A DNA stretch of 64,000 bases from Siphonodentalium dalli (taxonomy: Eukaryota; Mollusca; Scaphopoda; Gadilida; Siphonodentaliidae): NCBI GenBank assembly GCA_032622095.1, contig CP136067.1, positions 137,519,990 to 137,583,989 of the forward strand, written 5' to 3'. Shown in pieces: positions 43,601-54,848 of this stretch. Every line of letters starts with the position of its first letter. The first letter of the stretch is position 1. A model generated the notes under the pieces. The model was given only the letters and a program-made list of their open reading frames with translations. It searched no databases and was not told the origin of the DNA. Position numbers and translations under genes: made by a program.

Positions 43601-43923
43601 AATGGACCTATGGATTGTATTTCATTACTTTGATGTTATACGTTATATGACTCTGTCTACCATATCTATAAAGAATATATTATGTGCACACAGTTAGCAA
43701 ACCATTTGATTGAACATAAATTATGGTATACATGCTCGCTCTGATCTATAGTGATTTAAAATAGATGAATGCATGCACCAATTATAAGGAAACATAACGT
43801 AATTCATGCAGTCATTCAGACCCATACACATGAACTATAATGCTAAATTGTACATTGTCGCGTGATTTAGTGCAAAAGGACACACATGATGTCCTCAACG
43901 TTCAAACAGACACCCATGCATGC
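43601..43923. other. Intergenic stretch without recognised features
   Basis: AT-rich spacer between two large elements; nothing recognised. Confidence 0.4.
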
Positions 43924-44689
43924 TAGTACAGCGGCCAAAAGCCAAAAGTGGTCGGGTACCCCTACCCACGGTAGAACAAGTTAAAACCAACTTTTTTTTA
44001 AGGAGAAATATATACTGTTGACGAAAATGGTAGTGAAAAATAATGGAATTGGTGGTGGCTATTCTCAAATCGACGATGAACGATATCCACCAGTGACTTT
44101 TCCCAGAAATTAACGATTTTGGTAAAGTGAGCCCTGCGGCTATGTCCTAAGTTATTTGCCCACATTGTTGTTGTTAACATGACTACAACATACCATATCT
44201 GTACCTGATATGCAAGAAGTGTTGGTTAATTTGGATTTTCGTGCCATTTGGAGCCGAAACATTTTTTTGTTGTTGAAAAATCGCTCTTTTTCCAAAATAT
44301 TATATTTTTCGAACATTATCATTCAAACGGATATTGCAATAATATTGAAATATTTAGTCCATATGGTGTAGTAGTTATCTGGCAAGCATATGAAGAAAGA
44401 AGTTAACAAACTTTTTGAACGGTTTGCAAGATATTGGATTTTAGCTACCCCTCCCCCCAAACACGTTTTTGGTCGAAAAAAATACATATTTTTGATAATG
44501 ACAGTACAAACATTTTCGAATTGATCTTAATGGGATCCAATATGAATCTTGTACTGAAAGTGTTGTCCAGAGATGCCGTTTAATCGATTACAGATGTGTT
44601 CAGGCTTTCAGACCCCCAGTTACAACAACAATTATTTTATTGATAACAGGTAATTTTGCATGCATTAACATCGATGTTAATTACTAAAA

Positions 44690-44980
44690 CCTTTGTTATA
44701 AACAACACGTGACCAACTATATAATTCATATGGCTCAGTAGTTATCTGGACATCAAAAGTAGAAAGCATTTGACAGAAATTGTCAACGGTTTTCAAGATA
44801 TTGGAATTCGGTACCGCTCCCCCGGACGCGATTTGGTAGAAAAACTACATATTTATGATAACAACACAGACCTTTCTAAATTATTTTATTGGGCATCTAA
44901 TCATTATTCGTGTGACGGAAACCTGATCCGTAGATACCGCAAGCGTGGTTTTAGATGACCTCAGGTTTCCAATTAAACCC
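44690..44980. repeat. Internal repeat of the left arm
   Basis: catatggctcagtagttatc, aacggttttcaagatattgg and ctcccccggacgcg repeat in order the phrases catatggtgtagtagttatc, aacggtttgcaagatattgg and ctccccccaaacacg at 44360-44465. Confidence 0.65.
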
Positions 44981-45179
44981 CCAGTTACAACAACAACAAC
45001 AACAACAACAACAAAACATTTTATTTATGACATGTAATTTTATATTAACACATATTGACTTTGAGGAACTAAAGTATTTGTTCTAAACGACACTTAATAT
45101 AGATTAACATACTCAACAAAATCATTGTTGTTCCCCGCCCTATTAGACGTCCTGAACACACCACGAACTGAAAAAATAT

Positions 45180-47320
45180 GATCTCAATATTAAGAATCAT
45201 GTAACTATAAAGGACAGTTATACATAAGGAATATACAATGTTTATGGATGGGTTTGTTCCCGAAACAGTGTGGCACTTTGTTTTGCAAATATGAAGGGCG
45301 AATTTGCTATATTTTTCGAGAACACTACCCAATTTAAAGACTTCAACGCAATACGAAATTAAGCTATATGATCTCTAATTCTCTATATTAACTGAGAGTG
45401 TGACGGGAATGTAATACTATCAGAGAATACATAATTTGTATGGATGGGTAGTGCATGTGTCGCTTTACACAAAGTGGCTGATAAATAAGAAAGACGAATT
45501 TGCTGTTTTAGGATCCCCCTACACAATTGAGGTGTTAATGCTGAACAACTCACGAACTGAAATGATTGCTGTAAATGTTAACTGAGGATGTGGGCAAAAA
45601 TAGTAATATCGGGGCGCATACATGATGTTGATGGATGGGTTGGTTGGATCCCGAAAGCCTTTAGCAGTTTACGAAAATCGGATGGCAAACTCCAAAGGCG
45701 AATATTTTTTGTTTTGTTGGACCCCTTTATATGCCCATTTAAACTCTTGAACACACCATGCTCCCGAATATTCATGCTTTTATTATTAAATCACAGTTTG
45801 AACGAAAGGTAGTTCTATCAGGGAATGTATATATGTTATATGGAAAGTGTGGTTTCCAAAATCCTAGGGTACTTTACAAAAGGCGGCTGACAAAACCCAA
45901 AGCTGAATATTTTCTTTGAGCACCCTATACCCCATTGAAAGTCATAAATACACTAATGGATGGATATGTTCTCAATATTAACTGGGTATGTAATTCAGGA
46001 AATATACCTCTTCAGTGCATGATGGGTGTGTTGGCTTCCCAGTGTCTGTGACACTTTACACAAAGTGGCTAGCAAAGAGAAGGCGAATTTTCACTGTTTT
46101 TGGGTACCCATAACCCTTCTAAACTATTTAGCACACACTAAACCGAATCTATATGCTCTCATGTATTATTTACAATTTGTATGGGTGTCGTTTGGTTCTC
46201 GAAATCCTGGAACACTGGAAAGGCGGCTGGCAAATACGAAATGTGATTTGTTAGGCCACACTACCCCATTTGCAGTCTTGGAACACACAATGAACCGAAA
46301 GGATGTGCTCCCATTATTAAAGGTACTCAACCCGTAAAGAGGGTCCCCATCTCAACAGATTCCAACAACAACAATCCGATCAGAGGGTCCTATATTACTA
46401 TTTCTTTGGCTTTGGGGGTAAAAAATATTTTATTCGAGTCGAGGAACCCATCAAACAAAGCTCAGAGTTATTAGATATTGATTTTTGAAAATTCTGATGT
46501 TCTCGAGATGAGTACTAATAGCTGCCGTCAATTTGGTAACCTGCTCGAGATTTTACGCCAAAATTCTATTCAAACAGACAAGGATGGATAACTCTATAAT
46601 CAAGTGGGTAATAATAACGAATTTTGACTGAGTGCTGGGCCAGATAATATTCCCGATAATGAAAAATAATAGATTTCTAAAATCGATATCTAACAAATCT
46701 GAGCTTTGATGGGTGACTTCCTCGACTCGAATCATATATTTTTGACCCCCGAAGCCATTGAAATAGTAATTGAGAGGAGTTTTATCGGGTTGAGTACCTT
46801 TTACTGCGTGTGTAGAGAAATGGACGCTATATAAAGAGTATAGTATACCAGGGTCTTGAATGCCTGTATCACTTTACAAAAAGTTGTTGGTGAAAAAGAA
46901 AGGCGAATACTCACTGTTTTGGGGGGACCCCATTAACCCATTTAATATCTTGACCAGAACTGAAGTTCTATTCTCTCATACTTAGCTGAGTGTGTGATCG
47001 AAAGGTATTGCTATCATGGAATTATTAATTGGATATATCTGGATATACGAATATGTTATGGATGAGATGGTTCCAGAAAGCATATATGGCACTTTACAAC
47101 AAGTGGTCGGCAAACGAAAGGGCTAAATTTTAGTCTCAGTGGACTCCATCCCTATTTGAAGTATTGAACACACCACTAGCTCAAGGCATAATCTATCCAT
47201 ATTACCCGAGATTGTGGCCGAATGGCTGTTCTGTCAGAAAAGATGCAATGGTCTCGCGAGCCCACCGTTCGCGAAAACACCGTTGCACCTTACACAAAAC
47301 AGATGGCAAACGATGAAGGC
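45180..47320. repeat. Degenerate ~190-bp tandem array inside the 4-kb element
   Basis: The phrase cactttacacaaagtggctg or a variant recurs at about 45272, 45463, 45664, 45870, 46051, 46209, 46870, 47091 and 47286, spaced 158-221 bp once the 46317 insertion is discounted. Each unit also has atggatgggt, gaaaggcgaatttt and gaacacaccac. Confidence 0.8.
46317..46803. mobile_element. TTAA-D MITE (479 bp), young copy 2
   Basis: TTAA (46317-46320) precedes a 479-bp body (46321-46799) with one visible difference from 36416-36894. The right flank reads TTTA in place of TTAA. It interrupts the ~190-bp array. Confidence 0.95.
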
Positions 47321-47939
47321 GAATCGTAAGGGAGCCATACCCCAAATGTTTGTAATGTCATTATCAAAAATATGTATTTTTTTCTACCAAAAACGTGTTT
47401 GGGGGAGGGGTAGCTAAAATCCAATATCTCGCAAACCGTTCAAAAAGTTTGTTAACTTTTTTCTTCATATGCTTATCAGATAACCAATACACCATATGGA
47501 CTAAATGTTTCAATATTATTGCAATATCCGTTTGAATGATAATGTTCGGAAAAAGAAAAAAAATTTAAAGACCGACTTTTCAACAAAAAATAAATGTTTC
47601 GGCTCCAAATGGCACGAAAATCCAAATTAACCAACACTTCTTGCATATCAGGTACAGATATGGTATGCTATAGTCATTTTAACACCAACAATTTGGGCAA
47701 ATAACTTAGGACATAGCCGCAGGGCTCACTTTACCAAAATCGTTAATTTCTGGGAAAAGTCACTGGTGGGTATCGTTCATCGTCGATTTGAGAATAGCCA
47801 CCACCAATTCCGTTATTTTTCACTACCATTTTCGTAAAGAGTATATATTTCTCCTTTTAAAAAAGTTGGTTTTAACTTGTTCTACCGTGGGTGGGTATCT
47901 CGAAAGCTAGAGCTCTTTTTCGATTTGGCCGCTGTACTA

Positions 47940-48688
47940 TGCAGGTTCTCCCAAAACTACAGAAAGTCGCTATAATATAGCATATCGATTCAATGGTTAC
48001 GGAACTGCACGCGTTGTTAGTCAAACTCAAAGCGAATGTTTCAAATTCCATTGAAATTCCACTCCGATCAAAAACAAATACTTGTAATAATAATAAATAT
48101 GTAGTATACACTGGTATACAGAGAATTTTTTTAATCGATACGATTTTGAGATGCTGTGTGACTCTTTGCACGTTTGAGAGATCCAATGTGTCTTTTTGTG
48201 CGATACCATGACCTATATATTCAATGACAATGACCTATTCATCTACACTAACTTGGCAAAACTATCTTGGGTCTGATTTGGAGTTTGGCGATTTTTTATA
48301 TCGATATCGACGTCCATTGCATAGACTCGTTTGTGTCATTTTGGAACAAACAAAGCCTTCTTGCAATGCACGCAGACCTTTCATATGTGTGTTTTCTCGC
48401 ACGACCTTCGCACCATAGGACTGTTTTATGGTCGTTCACTTGTTTGATAAATGATATATAGGCACATGGGTTGTAGGCGAAATCCGATGCCAAACCGCTC
48501 GGCCTGACAGAGAGCCCTTCCATTGGAAGACATTATACACCATATTCTTCTATTATTTCCTCTGAGGTCGGACGTCCATAAAATGGAGATAATCTGGCTT
48601 TGACGATTTGTGCTCACAAGACAGTATAATAATAACATCGGCGGTAATTCTGAAATATGAATTAATAATACCGATATAATTTATACAT
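47940..48688. other. Intergenic stretch without recognised gene
   Basis: Several overlapping frames of 60-104 codons exist on both strands (47872-48638), none with a family signature or splice support. No bounded repeat. Confidence 0.4.
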
Positions 48689-49483
48689 ACTCAATTAGGG
48701 TCCGTGAAGTTAGCACAACATTCAACATTCGTGTGAAATTGGCACAACATTCAACATTCGTTCAACATTCGAATTTTTTTGTACATAAGTTTTTTCAACG
48801 TGAATGGATTAAGTGGGTGGTATATATAGCACCCCTATCAAAATTAGAGTATATATTCGATACTTCGATGCTCATTTTTGAGCAATTGTAACATTCGATT
48901 TTTCTTGTACATAAATTGTTTTAAATTCGAATGTTGAACAAATGTTGAATGTTGAATGTTGTGCCAACTTCACACGAATGTGAATGTTGAATGTTCTTTC
49001 TATTCAACATTCGCCAGCGAAAACCACACATGCTAGGCGTGGGCCCTATGGAGAATTAAAGTACCATCAGGGTACAATCCCTGCATATATATGGGCCCGA
49101 TCCGATCATGCGTATATGATGTGCCCCCCTCTCTCACCCGGAATTGAAATTTCTCAAAAATGAACGTCGAAGTATCGAATACTCATTTTGATAGGAGTGC
49201 TATATATATACGACCCATGCATGCACTTAATCCATTCACGTTAAAACAATTTATGTACAAGAAAAATCGAATGTTACAATTGCTCAAAAATGAGCATCGA
49301 AGTATCGAATACTCTAATTTTGATAGGGGTGCTATATATACGACACACTTAATAAATTCACGTTGAAAAAACTTATGTACAAGAAAAATCGAATGTTGAA
49401 CGAATGTTGAATGTTGTGCCAACTTCACACGAAAGTTGAACGAATGTTGAATGTTGTGCTAACTTCACGGACCCACTAAATTA
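48689..49483. mobile_element. 777-bp inverted-repeat element (GGGTCCGTGAAGTTAGC ends)
   Basis: Ends are GGGTCCGTGAAGTTAGCACA and TGTGCTAACTTCACGGACCC. The flanks ACTCAATTA (48689-48697) and ACTAAATTA (49475-49483) match at 8 of 9 bases, a likely 9-bp duplication as made by Mutator-like elements (inference). Subterminal acattcaacattcgt clusters and long mirrored arms (ctcaaaaatgagcatcgaag and inverse) fill it. Confidence 0.85.
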
Positions 49484-49819
49484 TACATATTCACAACAAG
49501 ACATATGTGCATGCACACATATATATGTGCACATATGAATTTGAGTGTTTATAGGACGGTGGGATATATGGAGAAAGTTGAGTGATATATGGTTCATTTC
49601 CACAATATTTTCTTCCATTTTGTCACTGTCAAAATTATAAATTACTCACAATCAGTTGGCAAATGAAGAACCAAATCGCAATATTTCACCCGAAATGGAA
49701 TCCGTTTATATAAATACATGCATGAATCCGGAATCCAGCTTAATTTGTGTCTTGAATCCAGCGTACGGGTCCAAAATGGGTCGAATCCGGCGTACGAAAG
49801 GGGGGAGGGGCCCTCCACC
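49484..49819. other. Intergenic stretch without recognised features
   Basis: It contains a short acatatatatgtgc mirror near 49512. No gene. Confidence 0.4.
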
Positions 49820-50020
49820 ATGGGTATGTGTCGTGGGGTATTGATCGTGTGGGTATGAATAGTGTGGGTATGCAGTGTGGGTATGTATAATGTGGGTATG
49901 CATAGTGTGGGTATGTATAGTGTTGGTATGTATAGTATGGGTATGTATCGTTTGTGTATGTATAGTTTGGGTATGTATCATGGAGGTATGTATGGTGTGT
50001 GTATGTATCGTGTGAGTGTG
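49820..50020. repeat. GTGTGGGTATGTATA minisatellite, 15-bp unit
   Basis: About 12 units of gtgtgggtatgtata with substitutions. Length divisible by three yields His/Thr-rich or GMYSV-type frames on the two strands, which are not genes. Confidence 0.9.
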
Positions 50021-50085
50021 CATTGCCGCGATCGTCGGCGATACTTCATTAGTTTGCCAAATATTTTTACTAACCTTTGGAAAAT

Positions 50086-50140
50086 ATTGGGGGGGGGGGG
50101 TAAATACCCCCTTGCCCCCCCCCCGGTTCCTACGCCCCTG
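50086..50140. repeat. G-run facing C-run (possible transposon tip)
   Basis: ttgggggggggggg is followed by taaataccccctt, ccccccccccgg and ttcctacgcccctgca. Read on the minus strand this is a CAGGGGCGTAGGAACC-type tip, common for DNA transposons, but no partner end was found. Confidence 0.55.
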
Positions 50141-50846
50141 CATCGGGTATCATAACTCGCGGCGAGTTCAATTCCAATGAAAATCAAGACTTCTTTTCTT
50201 GCCGCCTGAGCTTGGCCTGGCGCTCATTGGTCAAAATTCCCGCCATTTATAAGAAGCGCGCGAAATTACACTGTTGCGAAAGAAGTGGAACAACTATAAA
50301 ATTATTATAGTTACATATCATGACAATGACAGGTGGATAATTGAGGTCAAGGATCACCACACATTTAATCACATGTCGGTCATGTGGTGCGGAAATGAAA
50401 ATAAAACAGCATGAACTGTGCACGAAAAACGTGGCGAAAATACGGAATATCAGAATCAGATGCCGGTGAATCATCGTTGCTTCTGGAAAAATCTAAGACA
50501 GGTTCACCGAACGCTGTTGGCCGATTCGCAGAATTCTCTCCCTTTGGAATCTATCGATTTTTTAGCATGTCGTCACTTTCCGCTGCCAAGGCTGGCACAA
50601 ATTACATTATTACCTTAGGAATTTCCCCATGATGCAGACGATATGATGCGATGTGCAAGTGTCAAACCGAGTCGCAGTGTCTATGGCCAGATAGTATATA
50701 CATAAAGTAATCGTATTATTGTATAATAGTAGAATTATCGTGGAGTAATAGGATCTAATAGGAACTAATTCGCTGAGGTCGTGTCGGGGAAAGCCCACGA
50801 TTTGCAGCTTGTTTACATTCCTCGATTTACAGTTATAAAGTCCAAC
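50141..50846 (+). promoter_or_regulatory. Putative promoter and 5' UTR region of the kinase gene
   Basis: This is the stretch upstream of the kinase start codon. It is less AT-rich and has more CG dinucleotides near 50150-50270 (gcgagttca, gaagcgcgcgaaat) and 50395-50600. A catttataagaagcgcgcg phrase at 50243-50261 could be a TATA-like site. No core element can be proved. No repeats of the MITE families were seen here, unlike the neighbouring DNA. Confidence 0.4.
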
Positions 50847-51061
50847 ATGAGTGCGCAAGCAACTTCAGTTCTGCCGTTAATTCGGTCCGCTTGGAGGAGA
50901 TTTTTGAAGCTGATCAAATCGTTTTTACACAGACTGTTACACAGAGAAATGATAACTGATCCGGAGTCTGTGAAGAAACTTGGTTTTAAATGGTGCAAAG
51001 ATTCCATAGGTGGGGCTTGGGCCCAAATATGTGAGGACCAACTTCATATGGAACCTATAAG
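50847..51061 (+). CDS. Choline/ethanolamine kinase, first coding exon
   Basis: The ATG at 50847 has A at -3. The exon encodes MSAQATSVLPLIRSAWRRF, a basic Leu-rich stretch, then ESVKKLGFKWCKDSIGGAW, AQICEDQLHMEPIR. The segment (K/R)xxxxWCK(D/E)xxGGAWxxxxxxxxHxxPIR matches the N-terminus of animal choline kinases (CHKA/CHKB), where IRGGLSN follows. The exon ends with two bases of an Arg codon (AG) before gtgaga, so a next exon starting with G would give R-G-. These kinases phosphorylate choline and ethanolamine with ATP in the first step of the CDP-choline pathway of phospholipid synthesis in the cytosol. The ATP-binding and catalytic (Brenner and choline kinase) motifs would be on later exons, which I did not find before position 64000. 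Choline versus ethanolamine preference cannot be told from this exon. Confidence 0.9.
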
Positions 51062-51622
51062 GTGAGAATGACTACAGCTGCAGGAGGTGTAAATTCCAGG
51101 CCGTATAATGCCTAATGGGAGGGGGAAATGAGGCACAGGAGTGCCGGAGGAGGGAGGGGGTAACCACTCTTCCTGTCATCCACCGGGGAGGGGTGCAGAG
51201 GTGAGGGGGCGAGCACAATTTGTTGTTTCATTCATCATAGAAATTAGATTGACATATAAATTCACAGTGAACTCAGTATTCATACCTCAACTTGGTTCTG
51301 AATATTAAGTGCTTCAACTGGCTTAAAATAAAATTCTGCACACACATGATAATTTATTGATTTAAAATACCAAAATTTTGCTGTATACGTTTAGCACTGA
51401 GAGAAATGCTCTTTTCTGGAAGTTATGCCCCCTTTGCTCTTGGTTTTATGAAGTGTCCCTGAGGAGGTGGGGTCGGGTGTTAGTATGAGGTGTCACCCCT
51501 CCCCAAATGATAGACATAATTAAATTTGGGGGGTTGAATACATTTACAGATTACCAATTAACATGAAATTTTAATACAATTAAGTTGTAGAATTAGGCCA
51601 TATATATTGCATGTATATGTGC
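51062..51622 (+). other. Kinase intron 1, proximal part
   Basis: Donor gtgaga. G-rich patches (gggagggggaaatgagg, ggaggagggagggggtaacc) follow at 51117-51215. No further exon or bounded repeat. Confidence 0.6.
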
Positions 51623-52985
51623 AACCCTGATAATTAGGAAAAATGTCCTAGGCAAAAAAAATGCCTAGGAGAAATATTTCTCCTAGGCAAAAACAGCATT
51701 CTCTTAGGCTTTTTTATTTAACAAACTAAATGTACTTAAAATGATTAACAAATAACATTCATTGACATATTGAATGATGATTGAATAGATTCAGTGAATA
51801 TTTCTGTTAAGTTTCCACATTTTGAAATACTCAGTTACCTATTTCTTGATTTTCTGCATTCAAAGGCACACCCTTTCAGTAGTTTCACAGTTTAGTACAG
51901 CTATGATCTATGCACAATTAATGGCCTTGACACCGACCGATTAATCATTACTGAGTGACTCTAATTTCTATAATCACTGAATCATTGGGAATAAAATTAC
52001 GATTTTTCGGTTGGATCAAGCTTTATTTCCATCAAGCCAAAATACACGATTAAAAATATATTTCCACACTATAAAATGGTGCTCTCGGATAATTTTGTCG
52101 CCAAATATATTCAGTAACATCGGTGAATTTAAAGAGAATACTACATGGACAGAATTGTTTGAGGTCTGTTTGAGGTCTGTTCGATTTGCGGTCTCACGGT
52201 TACTGCGTATATAAAACACGGAATACCACAAAGACGGAAACGGAACTAAAACAAACAAAGTTTAAATCAGGATTATAAATGTTATATCTACCGCTATACT
52301 TAAAGTAATTGACCACCAACAACGTGGTGTCACCCCGTTAATACCGCAGTACTATACCGCGGTATCCTCCAATACCGCGGTACTGATACCGCTTGTTAAT
52401 GCGAACAAGTATGTGGGAGTAAATACCTCCCCTCAAAGAGTTCCATGAAAATCACCGCGGTATTCAAAAAAATTAATGCAGTGCCCGCTAAAAGACCGCG
52501 GTATTCAAAAAAATTAATGCGGTGCCCGCTAAAAGACTGCGGTATCATTATCGCCCAATACCGTAACTCCACCGCCGTGACCATATCGATACCGTTACCG
52601 TTTATTACCGGTATCACCGCGGTCATGACCGGGGTATCACCCCGTTTTTCTGGTCAATTACTTTGAGAATAGCGGTATCTATATACTTTAATATTTATCC
52701 AGCATACACATCGCCAATATGCACCATATCTCTTTCCGGTTTGCGTTCCCGAAATTGGAAATCTCATAATTGTTTTCCGCACGGTAACACATTTGACTTA
52801 ATAAACTTGTGGGTTGGGCAGCTTGTGGTGACAAATTGACAATATACCTGGTAGTTATCGCTGCCTAGTGTCTGTTTATCATTTCTTCAGATAATGTCCT
52901 CGGTTATTTTTTAGCCGAGGATAATAAATTTTTCCTCGGCAAAACGGTCGGCTTTGCCGATAGCCGACCGCTAATAATCAGGGTT
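51623..52985. mobile_element. AACCCTGATAATTAG element, copy 2 (inverted), with an insertion
   Basis: Its whole length is colinear with copy 1 (14976-15993) read in reverse, from the cctaggagaaatatttctcc hairpin to the gccgaccgctaataatcagg end. Without the 387-bp insertion it is about 970 bp. A minus-strand frame (52016-52258, MFVLVPFPSLWYSVFYIRSN) corresponds to a partly preserved frame in copy 1 but is not recognised. Confidence 0.88.
52286..52680. mobile_element. 387-bp GC-rich insertion with 4-bp duplication ATCT
   Basis: The body runs 52290-52676. Ends ACCGCTATACTTAAAGTAAT and ATTACTTTGAGAATAGCGGT differ at only two positions in 26. ATCT flanks both sides. Copy 1 of the host element lacks it, showing the empty site. 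The inside is rich in ccgcggtat and has a ~54-bp unit twice (accgcggtattcaaaaaaat). Confidence 0.85.
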
Positions 52986-53188
52986 GATGTGTATTATAGA
53001 TTTATATGAAGCAGAATACAGGTATGTTAGATAAAATTAACCTATATGATCTGATTCATGCATTAAAGCACAAAATGTATGTCATGACATAATCACATGA
53101 TATTGACTTGCCCATATTGGCATATATATAACCTACCCATCCTCATCAAATGTAGATAAGAAATTATCACATACAGTATGGTTCTATA

Positions 53189-53453
53189 TACAGTACCTAA
53201 ATAATCGACTCCTTAACCACAGCAGAATTATGGGTAACTTTTCAGGATTTAGTCGGAAATATGGCTTGTTGCCATTCATCGGAAAGCTCTCACTGAGAAC
53301 TTTCCGATGAATGGCAACAAGCCATATTTCTGACTATAGCCTCACTGAGAGCATTCTGATGAATGGCAACAAGCCATATTTCCGACTAAATCCTGAAAAG
53401 TTACCCATAATTCTGCTGAGGTTAAGGAGTTGATTATTTGGGGCATTACTGTA
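53189..53453. mobile_element. TA-1 MITE
   Basis: TA flanks CAGTACCTAAATAATCG and GGGGCATTACTG. The right arm has an extra partial copy of the stem (about 53330-53370, gactatagcctcactgagagc then gatgaatggcaacaagcc). Confidence 0.88.
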
Positions 53454-53924
53454 TTACAATCAGTGTTACAATGGAAAATTCCATTTTGAATGGAATATAG
53501 ATGAATCAGCTGGTAAAGGGAGGGTGGAAATTGGAATTGGAATCACGTCATAAGGACAAATTGGCATTTTTCTGAAATTTTGTATGAATTTTTTTTTGAA
53601 TTTCTCAGAATGCATTATTATCTGTCAAAGCATTGTGTTTATACAAAGAAAATTAGAATTACTGTTACTGAAATCTTGCAGAAGACACGAAAAGCAATTT
53701 AAAAGAACTGTCAAAATAGAGGAAAAAAAGACGTTTTCTTACATGTAACTCGAACCAGAATTTTATTTTTCTTTGGGCTTAACTAAAAAGCTGTTGGGGG
53801 GGGGGGGGGGGGGGGGGGGTGGGGGGGGGTAACAACATCATACTATATCTGAATTGGCCAAATTCACACTTGGTTCATTGATATTAAGGAACAAATATTA
53901 ACAAAGAATTGTTATAGTGTTCCC
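53454..53924. other. Kinase intron stretch with a long G-run
   Basis: 53796-53829 is a run of 24 G, a T and 9 G on the + strand. The rest shows no bounded repeat or exon. Confidence 0.5.
53796..53829 (+). repeat. Poly-G tract (G24 T G9)
   Basis: A homopolymer of 24 G followed by tggggggggg. Such a run can form G-quadruplexes. Its exact length is prone to sequencing and assembly error. Confidence 0.9.
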
Positions 53925-54035
53925 CATCATAGCAGAACAGAACATCAAAGAGTCCCGAGTTTTGAACGGGTGGAATATGATCTCTATGGGTGGGGGGGTA
54001 ACTAACCAGAGTAGAGGTTCATGGCATGATCTAGG
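53925..54035. mobile_element. ATCATGCC-type inverted-repeat element, one half
   Basis: gttttgaacgggtggaatat, gatctctatgggtggg, cagagtagaggttcatggca and tgatctagga match the right half of the copy at 55328-55847. Confidence 0.7.
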
Positions 54036-54332
54036 ACTTTCCGTTCTATTTATGAATATTTTCAAGTACTCGTGCTCCATTTTCATAAAACAGGAGTTTC
54101 AAAATTGAATGCTTGTAAGTTGTTTCTATATTTTCTAAATAATCACATACCGTACCCTCTACATGTACATTCACATAATTAACACAGTACTTAGGAACCA
54201 GTACATTTCATCATAAAGTTTACATTAACATGTCCGATGTTCATAAACCAATAATTGAAGTGGACACTTCATAAAAAGGGATAAACAGCTATGTCACAGG
54301 GTCACTTCAAGTCACTTCAAGCTGATCGTATG
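54036..54332. other. Kinase intron stretch without recognised features
   Basis: AT-rich. A short direct repeat (gtcacttcaa twice) lies at 54301-54320. Confidence 0.4.
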
Positions 54333-54644
54333 CAAGCCTTGAAATAGTGTGTTGGTCATTTGATGTAAACATATTTTATTCCAATCAAAAAATAACATGT
54401 TTAAACATTTGACAAATATTTTACAGTAAGACAGAATAATATATATAATCGGATGATTGGAAAGGGGATTAAACAACAAGCCCAAGGGCTTTTATTAAGT
54501 TTGCTCCCCTGCTCAGGTGTAAGCAGAATGAGGTCCCCAGAGGGTTAATTTGGTGATGCTAGCCCGCTTTGTGGGGTAGCATCACTAAATTCACCCTCTG
54601 GGGACTTCATTCTGCCAATGAAAGACACACTATTTCAAGGCTTG
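54333..54644. mobile_element. hAT-2 MITE interrupted by ~145 bp of other DNA
   Basis: Tips CAAGCCTTGAAATAGTGTG and ACACTATTTCAAGGCTTG are present. The second hairpin is intact, but the first is replaced by 54361-54508 (tgtaaacatattttattccaa to cttttattaagtttgctccc). No 8-bp duplication is recognisable. Confidence 0.75.
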
Positions 54645-54848
54645 TGCATGGGCTCACTGCGTGTTGATATTGGGAAACTGTGTTGGAATTTGTACAATAT
54701 ACAATGTATGTTACATACAATTGCTGTGGTAGTTTTGAAAAGTTGTTCAAATTATTAATGTTCTATTAAAATGTATTGATACAGAATTACCGTGTATAAG
54801 AAATGACTTGCAGATCGATTTGGGTCATTGATTTTTATTGCATAGTAA

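Larger units (their letters stand above)
43924..47939. mobile_element. ~4.0-kb element with ~520-bp terminal inverted repeats
   Basis: The left end TAGTACAGCGGCCAAAA is mirrored by TTTGGCCGCTGTACTA at the right. The arms (43924 to about 44480, and about 47388 to 47939) match over blocks such as acgatgaacgatatccacca, ggtaaagtgagccctgcgg and cttcttgcatatcaggtac. TGC lies directly outside both ends (possible 3-bp duplication). The inside is a degenerate ~190-bp tandem array, not a transposase gene. The 479-bp TTAA-D insertion at 46317 is later. Confidence 0.85.

Noticed and set aside
47872-48186. 104-codon minus-strand frame
   Set aside because: No family signature, and its end overlaps the terminal repeat of the 4-kb element.
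49706-50143. Minus-strand frame rich in HTxTIHT repeats and the opposing GMYSV frame
   Set aside because: Both are by-products of the 15-bp minisatellite at 49820-50020.
50781-50846. Upstream in-frame extension of the kinase exon (VSGKAHDLQLVYIPRF)
   Set aside because: It starts with GTG; the first in-frame ATG is 50847, which has a suitable context.
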